This document shows, piece by piece, positions 52,001-62,018 of a stretch of 64,000 bases of DNA. The notes beneath the pieces are model-generated. The model did not search any database, had not been told where the DNA came from, and worked only from the letters and a program-made list of their open reading frames with translations. The translations under genes were made by a program, and so were the position numbers. Source of the stretch: Yoonia maritima. Lineage in GTDB: Bacteria; Pseudomonadota; Alphaproteobacteria; Rhodobacterales; Rhodobacteraceae. The stretch lies in assembly GCF_003003285.1 (NCBI RefSeq), contig NZ_PVTP01000014.1, positions 1 through 64,000 on the forward strand. The letters are read 5' to 3'. Each line of letters opens with the position of its first letter. The stretch's first letter is position 1.

Positions 52001-52759
52001 TTAGTAAGAGAAGAATGCGTCGCTAATTCCGCGTGTAGGAAGGACTGTTCCGCCACCGTTACCATGGTTAACGCGTATGCCGACTGCGACAGAATCGACA
52101 GATCCATAATCATAGAAGTAGTCATCGTCGCTACCTGATCGCCCGCTAGACGCAAGGTCGGCGTATGCTTCAACGCCGTTACCAAATGAATACATTCCAC
52201 CGATAGATGCGGTACTGTAAGTATCTGAATAGTCGTCGTCTGTAAGTGACGATCCGGTTAGGGCATCAAATCCTATTGTGAAGAAAAAGCCGTTTGATAC
52301 ATGGAACTCACCTGAAGCACCCCATATAGTAACGTCTTCAAATACAGCAGTTGCGTAGTCGTCTACAAAACCGACATAACCCTGAATCCGTGATCTAGCC
52401 GTGCTAGAACCGCTTTCAATTCCGAAAGCTGTGTTGGAATCGTCGCCATACGAGTCTTGTGATACAAATGCGCCAATCGTCGTGTTTGTATTTACACGGT
52501 ACATTGCACGTAGTGTTGCGTTGAGCGTGTCATCGTCCAAGTCATCCCGCTGATAGAGTGAAAGTGCACCGCCAAATGCGAATTGTGGTGCGATCGAAAA
52601 TGCGCCGCTGGCATCGAACGAATTACCGGAAACGTCTGTATCATCGTCGGTAACAGTTGCAAACTTTGCACCAAAGCTCGCACCAGTAAATTCTTGAGCA
52701 AATGTCGGGAATGCAGTGAGTGCGACGAGCATCGCTGCTGGAATGGATTTAGTTAGCAT
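52001..52759 (-). CDS. Outer-membrane beta-barrel protein (porin-like)
   Basis: The 252-residue protein has a Sec signal (MLTKSIPAAMLVALTAFPTFAQ, cleavage after TFA) and repeated amphipathic strands rich in Gly, Asp, Ser and aromatic residues, ending in FFSY as is common for outer-membrane barrels. Aspartate-rich turns (TVTDDDTD, SLTDDDYSD, SGSDDDYFYD) suggest calcium or cation binding. The architecture resembles small Rhodobacteraceae porins. Function is not further defined. Confidence 0.78.
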   Translation of the reverse strand: MLTKSIPAAMLVALTAFPTFAQEFTGASFGAKFATVTDDDTDVSGNSFDASGAFSIAPQFAFGGALSLYQRDDLDDDTLNATLRAMYRVNTNTTIGAFVSQDSYGDDSNTAFGIESGSSTARSRIQGYVGFVDDYATAVFEDVTIWGASGEFHVSNGFFFTIGFDALTGSSLTDDDYSDTYSTASIGGMYSFGNGVEAYADLASSGRSGSDDDYFYDYGSVDSVAVGIRVNHGNGGGTVLPTRGISDAFFSY

Positions 52760-52871
52760 CGCTCAACCTTGTATCATATGAAAACATAATGGGGTTATGC
52801 GCCACGCTTTACAGTTGCATAACCCTCAATGCTCGTTTTAGGAGAGTGTGTGTTTTTGCCGTCACAACAAT

Positions 52872-55628
52872 CTAATCAGATGCGTCCGTTGTATCCTCGG
52901 CGTCTGCCTCGTCGCCTTGATCGGCAATCCATGCGACACTTACCACGGTTTCACCTTTGCCAGTATCGAATACTTTGACGCCGCCAGCGCCGCGTGACCG
53001 GAAGGAGATACCCTCGATTGGAACGCGGATAGACTGACCTGTCGACGTGACAAGCATGATTTGATCCGACATCTCGACCGGGAACGATGTCACCAGTGGA
53101 CCGCCGCGCATCGCTTTGTCCATTGCTGCAACGCCCATGCCGCCACGTCCGCGAACGGGGTAGTCATGGCTGGATGACAGTTTGCCAGAGCCTTTGGCGG
53201 TGATCGTTAGGATCAGGTTTTCGGCGGCGGACATCTCAGCATAGCGTTCTTGGCTGATTGCACCTGCGACTGCTTCTTCTTCGTCATCCGTTTCCGCATC
53301 ATCGGCCAAGCCAGCCATTGCACGGCGCATTTTCAGATATGCAGCACGCTCATCGGCCTCGGCCTTGAAGTGGCGAATGATTGACATGGAAACGACCTTA
53401 TCGTCGCCTTGCAGCTTGATGCCGCGCACACCAACAGAAGCGCGCGAGTTAAAGACGCGGACATCTGTTGCTGGGAAGCGGATTGCACGACCTGAATCAG
53501 TGACCAGCATCACGTCATCATCGTTTGATGCGATACGTGCGTTAATCAGTGTTGTCTCAGCGTGATCATCCTCAAACTTCATCGCTATCTTGCCGTTACG
53601 CATAACGTTCGTGAAATCTGACAGTTTGTTCCTGCGAACGGTACCGGCGGAGGTCGCAAAGACGACTTGCAGATCGTCCCATTCGTCCTCGGGGCGGTCA
53701 ACGGGCATGATCGCCGCGATGGATACACCTTGCGGAATAGGAAGGATGTTAACGATGGCTTTGCCTTTGGCAGTACGGCTGCCAAGCGGCAGGCGCCAGG
53801 TCTTAAGCTTGTAGACCATTCCGTCTGTCGTAAAGAACAACAGTTGCGTATGCGTGTTGGCCACAAAGAGGGTGGTCACCACGTCCTCTTCTTTGGTCTG
53901 CATGGATGACAGACCTTTACCACCACGACGTTGTGCGCGGAAATCGGCAAGGGCTGTACGTTTGATGTAACCGCCAGACGTGACCGTCACGACCATGTCT
54001 TCGCGTTCGATTAGGTCTTCGTCGTCCATGTCGCCAGCCCAGTCGACGACTTCGGTGCGGCGAGGCACAGCAAACTGATCGCGTACTTCGTGTAGCTCAT
54101 CACGGATGATCTGCATGATGCGATCGCGTGAACCCAAAATTTCTAGGTATTCCCGTATCTTACCTGCCAGTTCTTGAAGTTCATCTGTCACTTCTTTGAC
54201 GCCAATTTGGGTCAAACGCTGAAGGCGCAATTCAAGGATCGCACGGGCCTGTGTTTCGGACAGGTTATATGTGCCGTCTTCGTTGGCGGTATGGGTCGGA
54301 TCGTCGATCAGCGCGATATATTCGAGGATCGTTTCAGCTGGCCAACGACGTGTCATCAGTTTTTCACGCGCAGTCGCGGCGTCAGCAGATGAACGGATAG
54401 TCGCAACGATTTCATCGATGTTTGTGACGGCGACAGCCAAACCACACAGGATATGCGCGCGTTCACGCGCCTTGCGCAGTTCATATGCGGTGCGTCGCGC
54501 AACCACTTCTTCGCGGAAGTCGATAAACGCGGTCAGGAACGCGCGTAGCGTCAGCTGTTCTGGCTTGCCGCCGTTCAGCGCAAGCATGTTACAGCCGAAG
54601 TAAGTTTGCATCGGCGTAAAGCGGAACAGCTGGTTCAGAACGACCTCGGCCGTGGCGTCGCGCTTCAGTTCAACAACAACTCGAACACCATTACGGTCAG
54701 ATTCGTCTTGAACATGTGCAATGCCTTCGATCCGCTTTTCACGGGCGGCTTCGGCGATCTTGTCGATCATCGCGGCTTTGTTCACCTGATAGGGAATTTC
54801 GTCGATGACGATTGCGTAGCGATCTTTACGAATTTCTTCGACGTGCGTTTTTGAGCGCACAACGACAGAACCACGGCCTTCAAGATAGGCTTTGCGCGCA
54901 CCGCTGCGGCCTAGAATAATCCCACCAGTTGGGAAATCAGGGGCAGGGACATATTCGATCAATTGTTCAGATGTCAGGTCTGGTTCGTCAATCAGTGCCA
55001 ATGTCGCATTGATCACTTCGCCCAAGTTATGAGGCGGAATGTTGGTCGCCATACCAACAGCAATACCGCCGGCACCGTTGACCAGCATGTTCGGGAACCG
55101 TGCAGGTAGAACAGTGGGTTCACGGTCTTTGCCGTCGTAGTTGTCTTGGAAATCAACCGTGTCTTTGTCGATATCAGCCAGCAAGAATGCAGCAGGCTTA
55201 TCCATCCGGACTTCGGTGTAACGCATCGCAGCGGCGCGGTCGCCATCCATCGAGCCAAAGTTACCTTGTCCATCAAGCAGCTTTAGCGACATTGAGAAAT
55301 CTTGGGCCATCCGGACCAATGCGTCGTAAATCGCACTGTCACCGTGAGGGTGATATTTACCCATAACATCGCCAACAGAACGCGCTGATTTTCGGTAAGG
55401 TTTGTCCGACGTGTTACCGCTTTCGTTCATACCATAAAGGATGCGGCGGTGTACTGGTTTTAGCCCATCGCGCAAATCGGGGATCGCACGACTTACGATC
55501 ACGCTCATGGCGTAATCAAGATAGCTGGTTTTCAGCTCGTGCTCGATGGTAACCGCTGGCCCGTCATAAACATAACGTGCTGGCGTGTTTTCGTCATCGT
55601 TTTCAGGGGTTTCTGGAGTATCGTTCAC
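52872..55628 (-). CDS. gyrA: DNA gyrase subunit A
   Basis: GyrA is the DNA-cleaving subunit of gyrase. The active-site tyrosine is Tyr137 in [11 protein letters not shown]. The quinolone-determining region [19 protein letters not shown] has Ser98 and Asp102 (E. coli 83 and 87), the susceptible residues. The C-terminal beta-pinwheel repeats are visible, including the GyrA-box QRRGGKG. At 918 residues it is a typical alphaproteobacterial length. It ends in an acidic tail. Confidence 0.98.
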   Translation of the reverse strand: MNDTPETPENDDENTPARYVYDGPAVTIEHELKTSYLDYAMSVIVSRAIPDLRDGLKPVHRRILYGMNESGNTSDKPYRKSARSVGDVMGKYHPHGDSAIYDALVRMAQDFSMSLKLLDGQGNFGSMDGDRAAAMRYTEVRMDKPAAFLLADIDKDTVDFQDNYDGKDREPTVLPARFPNMLVNGAGGIAVGMATNIPPHNLGEVINATLALIDEPDLTSEQLIEYVPAPDFPTGGIILGRSGARKAYLEGRGSVVVRSKTHVEEIRKDRYAIVIDEIPYQVNKAAMIDKIAEAAREKRIEGIAHVQDESDRNGVRVVVELKRDATAEVVLNQLFRFTPMQTYFGCNMLALNGGKPEQLTLRAFLTAFIDFREEVVARRTAYELRKARERAHILCGLAVAVTNIDEIVATIRSSADAATAREKLMTRRWPAETILEYIALIDDPTHTANEDGTYNLSETQARAILELRLQRLTQIGVKEVTDELQELAGKIREYLEILGSRDRIMQIIRDELHEVRDQFAVPRRTEVVDWAGDMDDEDLIEREDMVVTVTSGGYIKRTALADFRAQRRGGKGLSSMQTKEEDVVTTLFVANTHTQLLFFTTDGMVYKLKTWRLPLGSRTAKGKAIVNILPIPQGVSIAAIMPVDRPEDEWDDLQVVFATSAGTVRRNKLSDFTNVMRNGKIAMKFEDDHAETTLINARIASNDDDVMLVTDSGRAIRFPATDVRVFNSRASVGVRGIKLQGDDKVVSMSIIRHFKAEADERAAYLKMRRAMAGLADDAETDDEEEAVAGAISQERYAEMSAAENLILTITAKGSGKLSSSHDYPVRGRGGMGVAAMDKAMRGGPLVTSFPVEMSDQIMLVTSTGQSIRVPIEGISFRSRGAGGVKVFDTGKGETVVSVAWIADQGDEADAEDTTDASD

Positions 55629-55810
55629 GTGGACCGCCTGTTGTTATTCTTACTGCTATATCTCGTTCAGGATACCTTATCAGACACTTGATATAGGGCG
55701 CAATGGGCGATGCTGGGTTGGCGAATTGGGGGCGGTTAGTGACGCTTAACATATTGTTTTTATTACCCAAGTTTCCGCAGAAAATTGGATATTTTTTGTG
55801 GTTAAAATGT

Positions 55811-55842
55811 GGGGCAGGAAATCGCGGTGATTTTCCTGCCCC
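55811..55842 (-). terminator. Hairpin after ornithine cyclodeaminase gene
   Basis: GGGGCAGGAAA and TTTTCCTGCCCC arms form a long stem just beyond the ocd stop. The T-tract is weak (ACATTTTAA). The remaining gap to gyrA (to 55628) holds no gene I can support. Confidence 0.6.
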
Positions 55843-55848
55843 AAAGCA

Positions 55849-56895
55849 TTATCCAGCGCGTTTAATCATACCGAACAAATCGCGGGGGTCATCAGGGTCG
55901 GCGATCAGGTCGATATCGACATAAAATGGCGTGTCTTTGATCTGCTTGTGGACATAGCGAAGGGCGCTAAAGTCCTCGATTGCAAAGCCGACACCGTCGA
56001 ACAGGGTAACCTCTGATGCGGATGTGCGGCCCGGCGTTGCGCCTGTGATAACCTGCCAAAGCTCTGTGACCGGGTGGTCTTCGGGCATTTGCTGAATTTC
56101 GCCTTCGATACGGGTCTGCGGTGGGTACTCAACGAACACGGTTGATCGGGCAACAATATCACGGTGAAGTTCTGTCTTGCCGGGGCAGTCGCCGCCGATT
56201 GCGTTGATGTGGACGCCCGCGCCAACCATGTTGTCGGTCAGGATCGTTTGCATATCCTTATCGGCAGTGGCCACTGTGATGACGTCAGCGCCTTCAATGG
56301 CTTCTTCTGGCGTCGTGCAGGTCGTAATCGTGAACCCAAGATCAGCTAAGTTGGCAGCGCATTTTTTTGTCGCTTCTGGGTCAATATCGTACAAGCGGAT
56401 ATCATTGATGCCACAGACCGCCTTGATCGCGAGGCATTGGAATTCTGACTGCGCGCCATTGCCAATCATGGCCATGGTTTTCGCGTCAGGCGATGCAAGG
56501 TGCTTGGTCGCTACAGCAGACATGGCGCCTGTGCGCAGGGCCGTAAGTACTGTCATCTCTGAAAACAGGATCGGATAGCCTGTGTAAACATCAGCCAAGA
56601 CGCCGAACGCTGTTACAGTCTGTAGGCCTTCCTTCATGTTTTTCGGATGACCGTTCACATACTTGAAACCGTAAAGCTCACCATCAGATGTCGGCATCAG
56701 TTCGATCACACCAACGTCTGAATGGCTACCTAGGCGTGGCGTTTTGTCGAACAATTCCCAACGGGCAAAATCGTGTTCAATTTCACGCGCCAGATCAGCC
56801 ATAAAGGTTTCGATACCGATGCTGTGGATCAGTCGCATCATGTTGTCGACGCTTACGAATGGAACCATCGCGAGAGGTGAGGCTTTGAGTGTCAT
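55849..56895 (-). CDS. ocd: Ornithine cyclodeaminase
   Basis: Ornithine cyclodeaminase converts ornithine to proline and ammonia using NAD. The 348-residue protein of the OCD/mu-crystallin family has LTALRTGAMSAVATKHLASP, the Rossmann motif MIGNGAQSEFQCLAIK, and GGDCPGKTELHRDI. Its ATG overlaps the arginase stop (ATGA). The two enzymes together turn arginine into proline. Confidence 0.93.
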   Translation of the reverse strand: MTLKASPLAMVPFVSVDNMMRLIHSIGIETFMADLAREIEHDFARWELFDKTPRLGSHSDVGVIELMPTSDGELYGFKYVNGHPKNMKEGLQTVTAFGVLADVYTGYPILFSEMTVLTALRTGAMSAVATKHLASPDAKTMAMIGNGAQSEFQCLAIKAVCGINDIRLYDIDPEATKKCAANLADLGFTITTCTTPEEAIEGADVITVATADKDMQTILTDNMVGAGVHINAIGGDCPGKTELHRDIVARSTVFVEYPPQTRIEGEIQQMPEDHPVTELWQVITGATPGRTSASEVTLFDGVGFAIEDFSALRYVHKQIKDTPFYVDIDLIADPDDPRDLFGMIKRAG

Positions 56896-57821
56896 TGGTG
56901 GCTCCGGGTTGGTCGATCAAATACGCGGCGACCCAGCAGGGATGCTGTCAGGTCGACCATGAGGTTTGCGGTCTGGCCGCGGTCATCAAGAAACGGGTTA
57001 AGTTCAACAAGATCGAGAGAGGTCACGAGACCCGAATCCGACAGCATTTCCATGACTAGGTGGCCTTCGCGCACCGTGGCGCCACCCGGAACGGTTGTTC
57101 CAACTGCAGGTGCAACAGATGGGTCTAAGAAATCCACATCTAGGGAAACATGCAACATACCGTTGACGGCATGGACCTTGTCCAAGAACGCCTGCAGCGG
57201 GGCGCTGATCCCTTGTTCGTCGATTGTCCGCATATCCACGAGCATCACATCGCCATCGTCAAGGACGGCATGTTCAGCGGCATCAACCGACCGCAAGCCA
57301 ATCATGCAGATGTTCGCGGGTTCGACGCGCACGGGCAGGGGTGGATAGGCGTCAAAGCCGTCGCGCCCAGTGACATAGCCCACTGGCGTGCCGTGCAGGT
57401 TTCCGCTGTCGGTCGTATCAGGCGTATGGATGTCGCTGTGCGCATCCAGCCAAAGCGCAAAAAACGGTCGGTTCTGTTTGGCCGCGTGGGCGGCCATACC
57501 TGCAACAGTCCCAGCCGCAAGCGCATGGTCACCACCCATAAAGATGGGCATGCCGCGAGGCGCTGCTTCTTCAGCGGCGGCCATGAGGGTTTGTGTCCAG
57601 CCGACATTTTCGGCCAGCTTATAGACTTGCGGGTTTCGGGCAGGCGCCACCTCAACGGATGCGGGGCGCAGGTTGCCGATGTCTTCGACTGTGTGTCCAA
57701 GTTCAGTGATCGCCTCTGAGATGCCAGCGGTTCGGTATGCGTCGGGGCCCATGAGGCAACCACGAACGCGTTTTCCGCAGTCCACCGGTGCCCCAATTAA
57801 GATGCAGTGTTTTTGTGTCAT
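56892..57821 (-). CDS. Arginase
   Basis: Arginase hydrolyses arginine to ornithine and urea. The manganese motifs GGDHALAAG, LWLDAHSDIHTP and SLDVDFLDPSVAP are all intact, and the 309-residue length is normal. ATG 57821 (MTQKHCILIGAPVDCG) is chosen; the upstream extension is unsupported. It is the first gene of the arginase-ocd operon, divergent from an Lrp-type regulator. Confidence 0.94.
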   Translation of the reverse strand: MTQKHCILIGAPVDCGKRVRGCLMGPDAYRTAGISEAITELGHTVEDIGNLRPASVEVAPARNPQVYKLAENVGWTQTLMAAAEEAAPRGMPIFMGGDHALAAGTVAGMAAHAAKQNRPFFALWLDAHSDIHTPDTTDSGNLHGTPVGYVTGRDGFDAYPPLPVRVEPANICMIGLRSVDAAEHAVLDDGDVMLVDMRTIDEQGISAPLQAFLDKVHAVNGMLHVSLDVDFLDPSVAPAVGTTVPGGATVREGHLVMEMLSDSGLVTSLDLVELNPFLDDRGQTANLMVDLTASLLGRRVFDRPTRSHQ

Positions 57822-57898
57822 TCCAAAATTATTGTTCAAAACAACGGGTGGTGGTAGCGCACAAAACGTGCAAAATGCATCTAAATTGTACAAAGTGG

Positions 57899-58327
57899 AT
57901 GGTTGAATTGGACAAACTGGATACACGGCTTGTCGGGGCGTTGCGTCGAAATGGGCGCGCATCGCTGTCAGAGCTGGCAGCAGAACTGAACGTGACTCGC
58001 AGCACCATTCGGACGCGACTTGATCGGCTGGTAGAAGGTGGTGAAATCGTTGGGTTTTCGGTGGTCACCCGTTCAGACGTGCGGCCAGATCCAGTACGCG
58101 GCTTCATGAGCTTGGAAATCGCGGGGCGCGGTGCCGAGAAGATATCAAAAAGCCTAACGCGTATGCCCCAAGTGCAGATGGTTCATTCAACCAATGGCAC
58201 TTGGGATTTGATCGCAGAAATCGGAACGGCGACGCTCGAAGAATTCGATCAGGTGCTATCCGCTATTCGCCGCCTAGAGGGTGTCACGCGGAGCGAGACG
58301 AGCCTTCTTTTGTCGACGCGCCGCTAA
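57899..58327 (+). CDS. Lrp/AsnC family transcriptional regulator
   Basis: A 142-residue Lrp-type regulator with helix-turn-helix ASLSELAAELNVTRSTIRTR and a RAM ligand-binding domain (VHSTNGTWDLIAEIGTATLE). ATG 57899 gives the usual N terminus (MVELDKLDTRLVGALRRNGR). It is divergent from arginase; the 77-base gap has imperfect repeats such as CAAAACGTGCAAAA and TTGTACAA (57886-57893) that may be its sites. It probably activates arginine/ornithine catabolism. Its end overlaps the convergent dsbB gene by 44 bases. Confidence 0.9.
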   Translation: MVELDKLDTRLVGALRRNGRASLSELAAELNVTRSTIRTRLDRLVEGGEIVGFSVVTRSDVRPDPVRGFMSLEIAGRGAEKISKSLTRMPQVQMVHSTNGTWDLIAEIGTATLEEFDQVLSAIRRLEGVTRSETSLLLSTRR

Positions 58328-58775
58328 GGACAACAGCCGCGACCCAGAAGCCAACCAAAACGAAAGAAAAGATACCGTTCCATGTTGGCATCGAAAGCGT
58401 CAGGAACTCCCATGACACTTGATCGCACATGATGACTTTTGGGCCCTCAATAGCGAGTAGGCCTGCGCCATCTAGGCCATTCAGCAGGCCGTTGCCTGTG
58501 CAGCTACTTGGGCCTTCCCACCAGTCACGTTCAACGCCCATATGGAAAAAGCCGATTGAACCAGTCGTTGCCGCGGCCAATGCGCCAAGGATCGGCAAAA
58601 GCCGCCCTCGGATTTTACATGCCAATAGCCCGATCACAATCGCGGCCACATGTGGCCAGCGTTGCCAAAGACACATTGCGCAAGGCGGATATCCCAAAAA
58701 CTGAAATGTAAATGCGCCAGCCATCAATGCAGCCGATCCACCTGCCGCGATAAGAACCATTAAATTACGTGTCAT
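58284..58775 (-). CDS. dsbB: Disulfide bond formation protein DsbB
   Basis: DsbB reoxidises DsbA by passing electrons to quinone. The 163-residue protein has four membrane helices. The first cysteine pair is CAMC in FLGYPPCAMCLWQRWPH, and the second pair is in GPSSCTGN and VIMCDQVSWEF. ATG 58775 overlaps the stop of the upstream DedA-like gene (ATGA). Confidence 0.9.
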   Translation of the reverse strand: MTRNLMVLIAAGGSAALMAGAFTFQFLGYPPCAMCLWQRWPHVAAIVIGLLACKIRGRLLPILGALAAATTGSIGFFHMGVERDWWEGPSSCTGNGLLNGLDGAGLLAIEGPKVIMCDQVSWEFLTLSMPTWNGIFSFVLVGFWVAAVVLSGASTKEGSSRSA

Positions 58776-59350
58776 AGTAGCCCCACAACGGCGAACCCGC
58801 CAAGCAGCAGAACGCAAAACGCGATGAAAACAAGCCCAAGTCGGCGTTCGATAAAGTCACGGATAGGTTCCCCAAATTTCCACAAAAGTACTGCGACCAA
58901 GAAGAACCGCAGCGCACGCGCGATAATGGCGGAAATAACAAATACAGGGAATGATAGTTGCGTCACGCCTGACGCGATCGTGATGACTTTGAACGGGAAG
59001 GGCGTGACGCCAGCAGTCAAGACAGCCCACGCGCCCCATTCATTGTACTTTGCTGCGAATTCTTCAAACGCATGACCTTTACCATAAAAGTCTAGGATGG
59101 GTTGGCCGACAGTCTCCATCAATGCAAAGCCGATGTAGTAGCCAAACATCCCACCTAACACTGACGCAACTGTTGCAACGGCCGCAATGAGGAACGCGCG
59201 TGATGGGCGCGCAATGATCATCGGGATCATCAAAACGTCCGGCGGGATTGGAAAAAACGAAGATTCGACGAAGGCAACCACTGCAAGTGCCCAAAGCGCA
59301 TAGCGTGATTGGGCCAATGACAATGTCCAATTGTAGAGACTACGCAACAT
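58772..59350 (-). CDS. DedA/YqaA family membrane protein
   Basis: A 192-residue membrane protein of the SNARE-associated (DedA/VTT) family: the conserved VAFVESSFFPIPPDVLMIP motif, GYYIGFALMETVG, and GVTPFPFKVITIASGVTQLS. DedA proteins are lipid or undecaprenyl-phosphate flippases. ATG 59350 is used, with AAGG upstream. It is translationally coupled to dsbB. Confidence 0.88.
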   Translation of the reverse strand: MLRSLYNWTLSLAQSRYALWALAVVAFVESSFFPIPPDVLMIPMIIARPSRAFLIAAVATVASVLGGMFGYYIGFALMETVGQPILDFYGKGHAFEEFAAKYNEWGAWAVLTAGVTPFPFKVITIASGVTQLSFPVFVISAIIARALRFFLVAVLLWKFGEPIRDFIERRLGLVFIAFCVLLLGGFAVVGLL

Positions 59351-59463
59351 TCTAGAACCTTCCAGTATTTTATGCGTTAGGCCACGCTGGCACAGCGGGG
59401 TCAAGCTTGTGCCGTTACTCGATGCAGTTAAAATGGTTCATAGGCAACGGGAGAGACTAGGCG

Positions 59464-60315
59464 ATGAAATGGCAGGGACGACGCGGTAGCGGCAAAATCG
59501 AGGATCGACGACGCGCTGGTGGCGCACGGAGCGCGGGCGGAATTGGTGGTATTGGTGCTGTCGTTGTTTTGCTGATCGGCTGGTATTTTGGCGTTGATGT
59601 TAGCCAATTTGTAAACCTTGATGGGGCCGGGCAGGGCAGTGCGCAATCGGCTGAACTGACGCCTGCTGATGAACGTGCCGCTGAATTTGTATCTGTAACA
59701 TTGGCCGATACAGAGGATGTCTGGACAGATATTTTCCGTCACCAACTAGGGCAGGTCTATAACGCACCAACCTTAGTGCTGTTTAAGGGGCAGACCCAAT
59801 CAGCATGTGGCGGCGCGTCCGCTGCAACTGGACCGTTCTATTGCCCACCCGAGAAGAAAGCATTTCTTGATACGGCGTTCTTTACCACACTCGAAGATCG
59901 TTTGGGCGCGGGTGGCGATTTTGCGGCAGCCTATGTCGTTGCACATGAGATTGCGCACCACGTGCAAAATGAATTGGGTATCCTAGGGCAAGCAAATCAA
60001 ATTCGAGCGCGGTCTTCTGAGGCGGAATCAAATGCGATTTCCGTGCGGATTGAATTACAGGCTGACTGTTTTTCTGGTATTTGGGCACGTGCAGCACAGC
60101 AAAAGTTCAATAGCCTCGAGCAAGGCGACATTGCAGAAGCAATGAACGCGGCCGCGCAAATCGGCGACGATACACTGCAACGCAATGCTGGGCAGCGCGT
60201 GCAACCACACACATTTACGCATGGAACAAGCGCGCAACGTCAGCGCTGGTTTGCGCGTGGTTTCGAGACTGGTAACTTAAGCGATTGCGATACTTTCGGT
60301 GCTACGCGACTTTAA
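59464..60315 (+). CDS. Neutral zinc metallopeptidase (YpfJ family)
   Basis: A 283-residue membrane-anchored peptidase-like protein. A basic glycine-rich N terminus (residues 1-28) precedes one membrane helix (about 29-46). The zinc motif HEIAHHVQ and downstream ELQADCFSGIWA are typical. Its substrate is unknown; such proteins are widespread in proteobacteria. It is followed by tRNA-Leu 62 bases later. Confidence 0.9.
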   Translation: MKWQGRRGSGKIEDRRRAGGARSAGGIGGIGAVVVLLIGWYFGVDVSQFVNLDGAGQGSAQSAELTPADERAAEFVSVTLADTEDVWTDIFRHQLGQVYNAPTLVLFKGQTQSACGGASAATGPFYCPPEKKAFLDTAFFTTLEDRLGAGGDFAAAYVVAHEIAHHVQNELGILGQANQIRARSSEAESNAISVRIELQADCFSGIWARAAQQKFNSLEQGDIAEAMNAAAQIGDDTLQRNAGQRVQPHTFTHGTSAQRQRWFARGFETGNLSDCDTFGATRL

Positions 60316-60377
60316 TACAAGAAATTGCATTCGACTGATTGACGTTGCGCGCGCACCGCATTAGGAGGTCCGCACTG

Positions 60378-60463
60378 GCCGATGTGGCGGAATGGTAGAC
60401 GCAGGGGATTCAAAATCCCCCGATAGTAATATCGTGAGAGTTCGAGTCTCTCCATCGGCACCA
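60378..60463 (+). tRNA. tRNA-Leu (anticodon CAA)
   Basis: An 86-base tRNA with acceptor GCCGATG paired to CATCGGC, an encoded CCA end, the anticodon arm GGGGA-TTCAAAA-TCCCC (anticodon CAA), a long variable arm typical of Leu, and T-loop GTTCGAGTC. A TTGACG at 60339-60344 may be its -35 element. The following 237 bases up to the Hint gene contain only a small ACCTT/AAGGT stem (60467-60481) and no supported gene. Confidence 0.95.
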
Positions 60464-60700
60464 GTATTACCTTGTTAAGGTGTAAGGCTTGCAAAATTAA
60501 GTCAGGACCGTGGTTGCAATATGTCGCCATCGCGCCCAAAGCATGTCTTAACTAGGGTAATTACTTGCAAACATGAACTTTTTGCGAGGCTACTCCGAGA
60601 ATAGGTTGCTTGTCTGCGCTAGTGGCGGGTAATTTAACGGTGTTTCCGTTCAGAACAGAGCGGCTTTGTGAGTAATGTGTTTGAACAGGGGATTTTCGCA

Positions 60701-61393
60701 ATGACAGTCGTGAACACATGTCCTGATAGCACTGCTCTTTGGTGCGTAAATAAGCCTGCCAATTCGGCTGCTGGAACTGATCCATCATTACCTCAAAAGA
60801 TCGTACCTTGCTTTACTCCGGGCACTGCAATCGCCACCCCGCGTGGTGAAATTCTTGTCGAAGATTTGAAGGTTGGTGCGCGGGTGCTCACGCGTGATAA
60901 CGGAATCAGACACATCAATTGGGTCGGACATAAGTCAGTCACGACAGATGACCTAAAGACGACACCGGGCATTCGCCCAATTTTCATCAAAGCTGGGGCA
61001 TTGGGTGATGGTCTGCCTGAACGTGATATGCTGGTATCTCCGTACCACCGGGTATTGATCGTTTCTGAAATGGCGCAGATGTATTTTGAACAAAACGAAG
61101 TACTGGTTTACGCAAAAGACCTTACGAAGATTGATGGTGTGAAAATCGGTGCGCCGCAGGATCTTACCTATGTGCATTTCATGTGTGAACATCACGAGGT
61201 GGTCTTGTCCAACGGAACATGGACCGAGACATTCCAACCCGGTGATTATTCACTTCGCGGCGTGGACGAAGATCAACGCGAAGAGTTGTTTCAACTATTC
61301 CCTCAGCTTGCCACAATGGAAGGCTTAAAGCAGTATCGTGCGGCTCGTAAGACATTGCAGAGAAAAGAAACTAAAGTCCTTTTTAAGTCTTAG
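60701..61393 (+). CDS. Hint (Hedgehog/intein) domain protein
   Basis: The 230-residue protein has a Hint_2 domain: the block starts with the nucleophilic cysteine in PCFTPGTAIATPRGEILVED, continues with LTRDNGIRHINWVGHKSV, and has RDMLVSPYHRVLI as the histidine motif. Such proteins are common in Rhodobacteraceae; self-splicing is not established. ATG 60701 with AGGGG upstream is preferred over GTG 60668. Its last bases overlap the convergent nucleotidyltransferase gene. A related damaged gene lies 1.4 kb further on. Confidence 0.85.
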   Translation: MTVVNTCPDSTALWCVNKPANSAAGTDPSLPQKIVPCFTPGTAIATPRGEILVEDLKVGARVLTRDNGIRHINWVGHKSVTTDDLKTTPGIRPIFIKAGALGDGLPERDMLVSPYHRVLIVSEMAQMYFEQNEVLVYAKDLTKIDGVKIGAPQDLTYVHFMCEHHEVVLSNGTWTETFQPGDYSLRGVDEDQREELFQLFPQLATMEGLKQYRAARKTLQRKETKVLFKS

Positions 61394-61991
61394 TGCCGGC
61401 GCGCCAGTCTGCCCAATCTTTGGGAGTGTCTAAGTCCAGAAGTGCTTGTTTGCCAAGTGGCACAAGCCGCATTTGATCACGGTGTTTTTTGATAATCGGG
61501 GCAGCCCCATTATCGCCTGACAAATGTAAGAATTCCGAACGTAGCGCGTTATCAAAAACAACGGGATGGCCGGGGTTTCCCTCGTGTGTCGCACCACGCC
61601 AAATAAGGTGGTTTGGGTGCTCTTCAACTGCGCAAAGCATGTGAACCAGATCAGATGTTTGCAAAGATACAAGGTCAGCGAGAATTATCATAAACTTAGA
61701 ACATGGTGCTAGCCTTGCGACCGATTCCCGTAATGTCGCTCCGATCCCTTCAGTTGCCTGTGGTATCGCCAAAAGAGTAACATCTAACCCTGAAAGTAGT
61801 GCTGCTCTTGGGTGATCGGCCGAGGGCAGCGCCACATAGACATGTTGTTGTGTTGCGATTGCTTTTTTGCATTGGGTCCGAAGAAGAGGTTCCCCATCGA
61901 CCACTTCGTTTAATTTGTCACGACCATTCATACGGCTTGAGCTGCCCGCAGCCAAAATGAGGGTCGGGCAGTCAATGTTGTTTATGATCAT
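61383..61991 (-). CDS. MobA-like nucleotidyltransferase (molybdenum cofactor cytidylyltransferase type)
   Basis: A 202-residue NTP_transf_3 protein with the nucleotide motif LILAAGSSSRMNGRDKL, LADLVSLQTSDL (metal site), and WRGATHEGNPGHPVVFD. This form resembles MocA/CoxI-type cytidylyl- or guanylyltransferases that mature molybdenum cofactor. No molybdoenzyme gene is nearby, so the exact substrate is open. Confidence 0.82.
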   Translation of the reverse strand: MIINNIDCPTLILAAGSSSRMNGRDKLNEVVDGEPLLRTQCKKAIATQQHVYVALPSADHPRAALLSGLDVTLLAIPQATEGIGATLRESVARLAPCSKFMIILADLVSLQTSDLVHMLCAVEEHPNHLIWRGATHEGNPGHPVVFDNALRSEFLHLSGDNGAAPIIKKHRDQMRLVPLGKQALLDLDTPKDWADWRAGTKT

Positions 61992-62018
61992 AAATGCCCC
62001 ATTGGCATTACAAGCCCC

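Noticed and set aside
60467..60481. Small inverted repeat ACCTT/AAGGT after tRNA-Leu as terminator
   Set aside because: Five-base stem without a T-tract is too weak to call.
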